NCBI RefSeq assembly: GCF_039978735.1
Contig: NZ_JBDWAS010000033.1
Location: forward strand, 1-64,000
Direction: 5' to 3'
Origin: Maricaulis sp039978735
Lineage (GTDB): Bacteria > Pseudomonadota > Alphaproteobacteria > Caulobacterales > Maricaulaceae
Length of the DNA: 64,000 nucleotides
Shown piece after piece: positions 63,051-64,000 of this stretch (positions within the stretch are counted from its first letter, which is position 1; every line of letters starts with the position of its first letter). The position numbers and the translations under genes were made by a program. A model generated the notes under the pieces. It made no database searches. It was not told the DNA's origin and saw only the letters and a list, made by a program, of their open reading frames with translations.

Positions 63051-64000
63051 GCCGCGGAGCGCGTAGCGCGCACCTGTGCCTCACCCCCTTCGACCTTAGC
63101 CGGCCCTTGGCCGGGTTCGGCCACTTCCCCCGCTGGCGCAGGGGAAGCCTTGTCCGGTGGCCGGCATTTGTATCCCTGACGCTGTGAAAACCACTCCGCG
63201 CTTTTCCCGGCCGGACGCCCGGCCTCGGGCCGGGCGAAGCGCCGGGATCGACGGGAAACGCATCGCTCAAGATGACCCTCGGTCGGTCCCGGATCTGCAG
63301 CCTGCCTTCGCAGGCTTTCATCCGGGAAAAATGGAGGGGCGTTGAATAACTTCGCGCCCGCTTTCCCCTTCTCCCCCCACTTTCCCCGGACCCGTTCCGG
63401 GGCCTAGCGGCGGCGGCCGTTGAGGCTCGGCGCCAGGATGCGTCACCAGCGGCAGGCCCCGGAATGAATCCGGGGGAAGTATGGGTTGGGGAGAGGTGCA
63501 GGACCAAAGGGCTCGCCCCGCTTGCGGGGGAGCTGTCCGCGTCAGCGGACTGAGGGGGCGGCGCGCAGCGGCGCAGAGCGCGTCAGCGCGCACCTGCGAC
63601 TCACCCCCTTCGACCTCACCCGGCCCAAGGCCGGGCTCGGCCACTTCCCCCGCTGACGCAGGGGAAGCCTTGTCCGGTGGCCGGCATTTGCATCCCTGAC
63701 GCTGTGAAAACCACTCCGCGCTTTTCCCGGCCGGACGCCCGGCGTTGGGCCGGGCGAAGCGCCGGGATCGACGGGAAACGCATCGCTCAAGATGACCCTC
63801 GGTCGGTCCCGGATCTGCAGCCTGCCTTCGCAGGCTTTCGCCCGGGAAAAATGGAGGGGCGTTGAATAACTTCGCGCCCGCTTTCCCCTTCTCCCCCCAC
63901 TTTCCCCGGACCCGTTCCGGGGCCCAGCAGCGGTGGCCGTCAAGGCTCGGTGCCAGGATGCGTCACGAGCGGCAGGCCCCGGAATAAATCCGGGGGAAGC

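Larger units (their letters stand above)
62842..64000. repeat. About 519-bp tandem direct repeat, 2.2 copies, open at the window end
   Basis: Unit 1 is about 62842-63360, unit 2 about 63361-63880, and a third unit starts at about 63881 and runs off the end. The same landmark GGGGCC occurs at 62881, 63399 and 63919, giving periods of 518 and 520 bp. Each unit carries several palindromic elements and no credible gene; apparent ORFs are by-products of GC-rich repeats. Differences between copies are scattered point changes, so the copies are diverging but well kept. Confidence 0.9.

Noticed and set aside
62900..64000. Several short ORFs in the repeat array
   Set aside because: They recur because the DNA is repeated, have no ribosome sites and read as R/G/P/A-rich noise.
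62842..64000. CRISPR array
   Set aside because: The repeat period is about 519 bp with no short repeat/spacer pattern; nothing CRISPR-like was seen elsewhere in the window.

Overview
The window is GC-rich DNA with tightly packed genes, short ATGA/GTGA overlaps and many GC-hairpin terminators. Gene content points to an aerobic, probably marine Alphaproteobacterium of the Caulobacterales/Maricaulales/Hyphomonadaceae kind: a TonB-dependent receptor beside a TPR-sulfotransferase, a BCCT osmolyte transporter, a TamA-TamB pair, a zwf-pgl-edd Entner-Doudoroff operon and a lipoprotein alkylsulfatase. This placement is inference from gene content. No rRNA, tRNA, CRISPR array, insertion sequence or prophage was recognised.

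Layout. (1) 1-11.7 kb is a lipid and CoA metabolism region: a tandem-TetR regulator divergent from a DUF1330 / aldo-keto reductase / thioesterase operon; a secreted DUF3089 hydrolase and an acyl-CoA synthetase divergent from a FadB-like bifunctional beta-oxidation enzyme; a possible small RNA; a stand-alone nuclease-like small protein; CsbD; and a MarR / class III CoA-transferase pair. (2) 12-20.8 kb is envelope and transport: TonB receptor, TPR-sulfotransferase, BCCT transporter, ZntB-like CorA transporter and MscS channel. (3) 20.9-26.6 kb is tamB-tamA. (4) 26.7-32.3 kb is hemN divergent from zwf-pgl-edd. (5) 32.3-38 kb is the most unusual part. It holds a structured intergenic segment, then a membrane-anchored TIR-TPR protein, an unrecognised 200-residue protein and a TPR / SLOG-like / class III cyclase protein. 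The cyclase gene overlaps, 3' end to 3' end, a Crp-family regulator whose nucleotide-binding residues are kept. Together they look like a nucleotide-signal sensing or conflict (defence-type) system. (6) 38-49.4 kb holds an alkylsulfatase lipoprotein, an M14 peptidase, an ABC-F ATPase and an ABC ATPase paired with a giant permease-M1 peptidase fusion. (7) 49.4-62 kb holds a tandem pair of unknown paralogues, a small membrane protein, a PQQ-type sugar dehydrogenase, an RND efflux pair, an HI0933-type flavoprotein, a monoacylglycerol-lipase-like hydrolase divergent from glpK, and a cysteine-rich secreted protein. (8) 62.84-64.0 kb is non-coding: about 2.2 copies of a roughly 519-bp tandem repeat built from palindromic intergenic elements, running off the window end.

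How parts fit together. The acyl-CoA synthetase, FadB-like enzyme, thioesterase and CoA-transferase fit acyl-CoA degradation. The monoacylglycerol-lipase-like hydrolase could release glycerol for GlpK. Zwf, Pgl and Edd take glucose-6-phosphate to KDPG. TamA and TamB together build the outer membrane. All functions are assigned by reading motifs; no database search was run.
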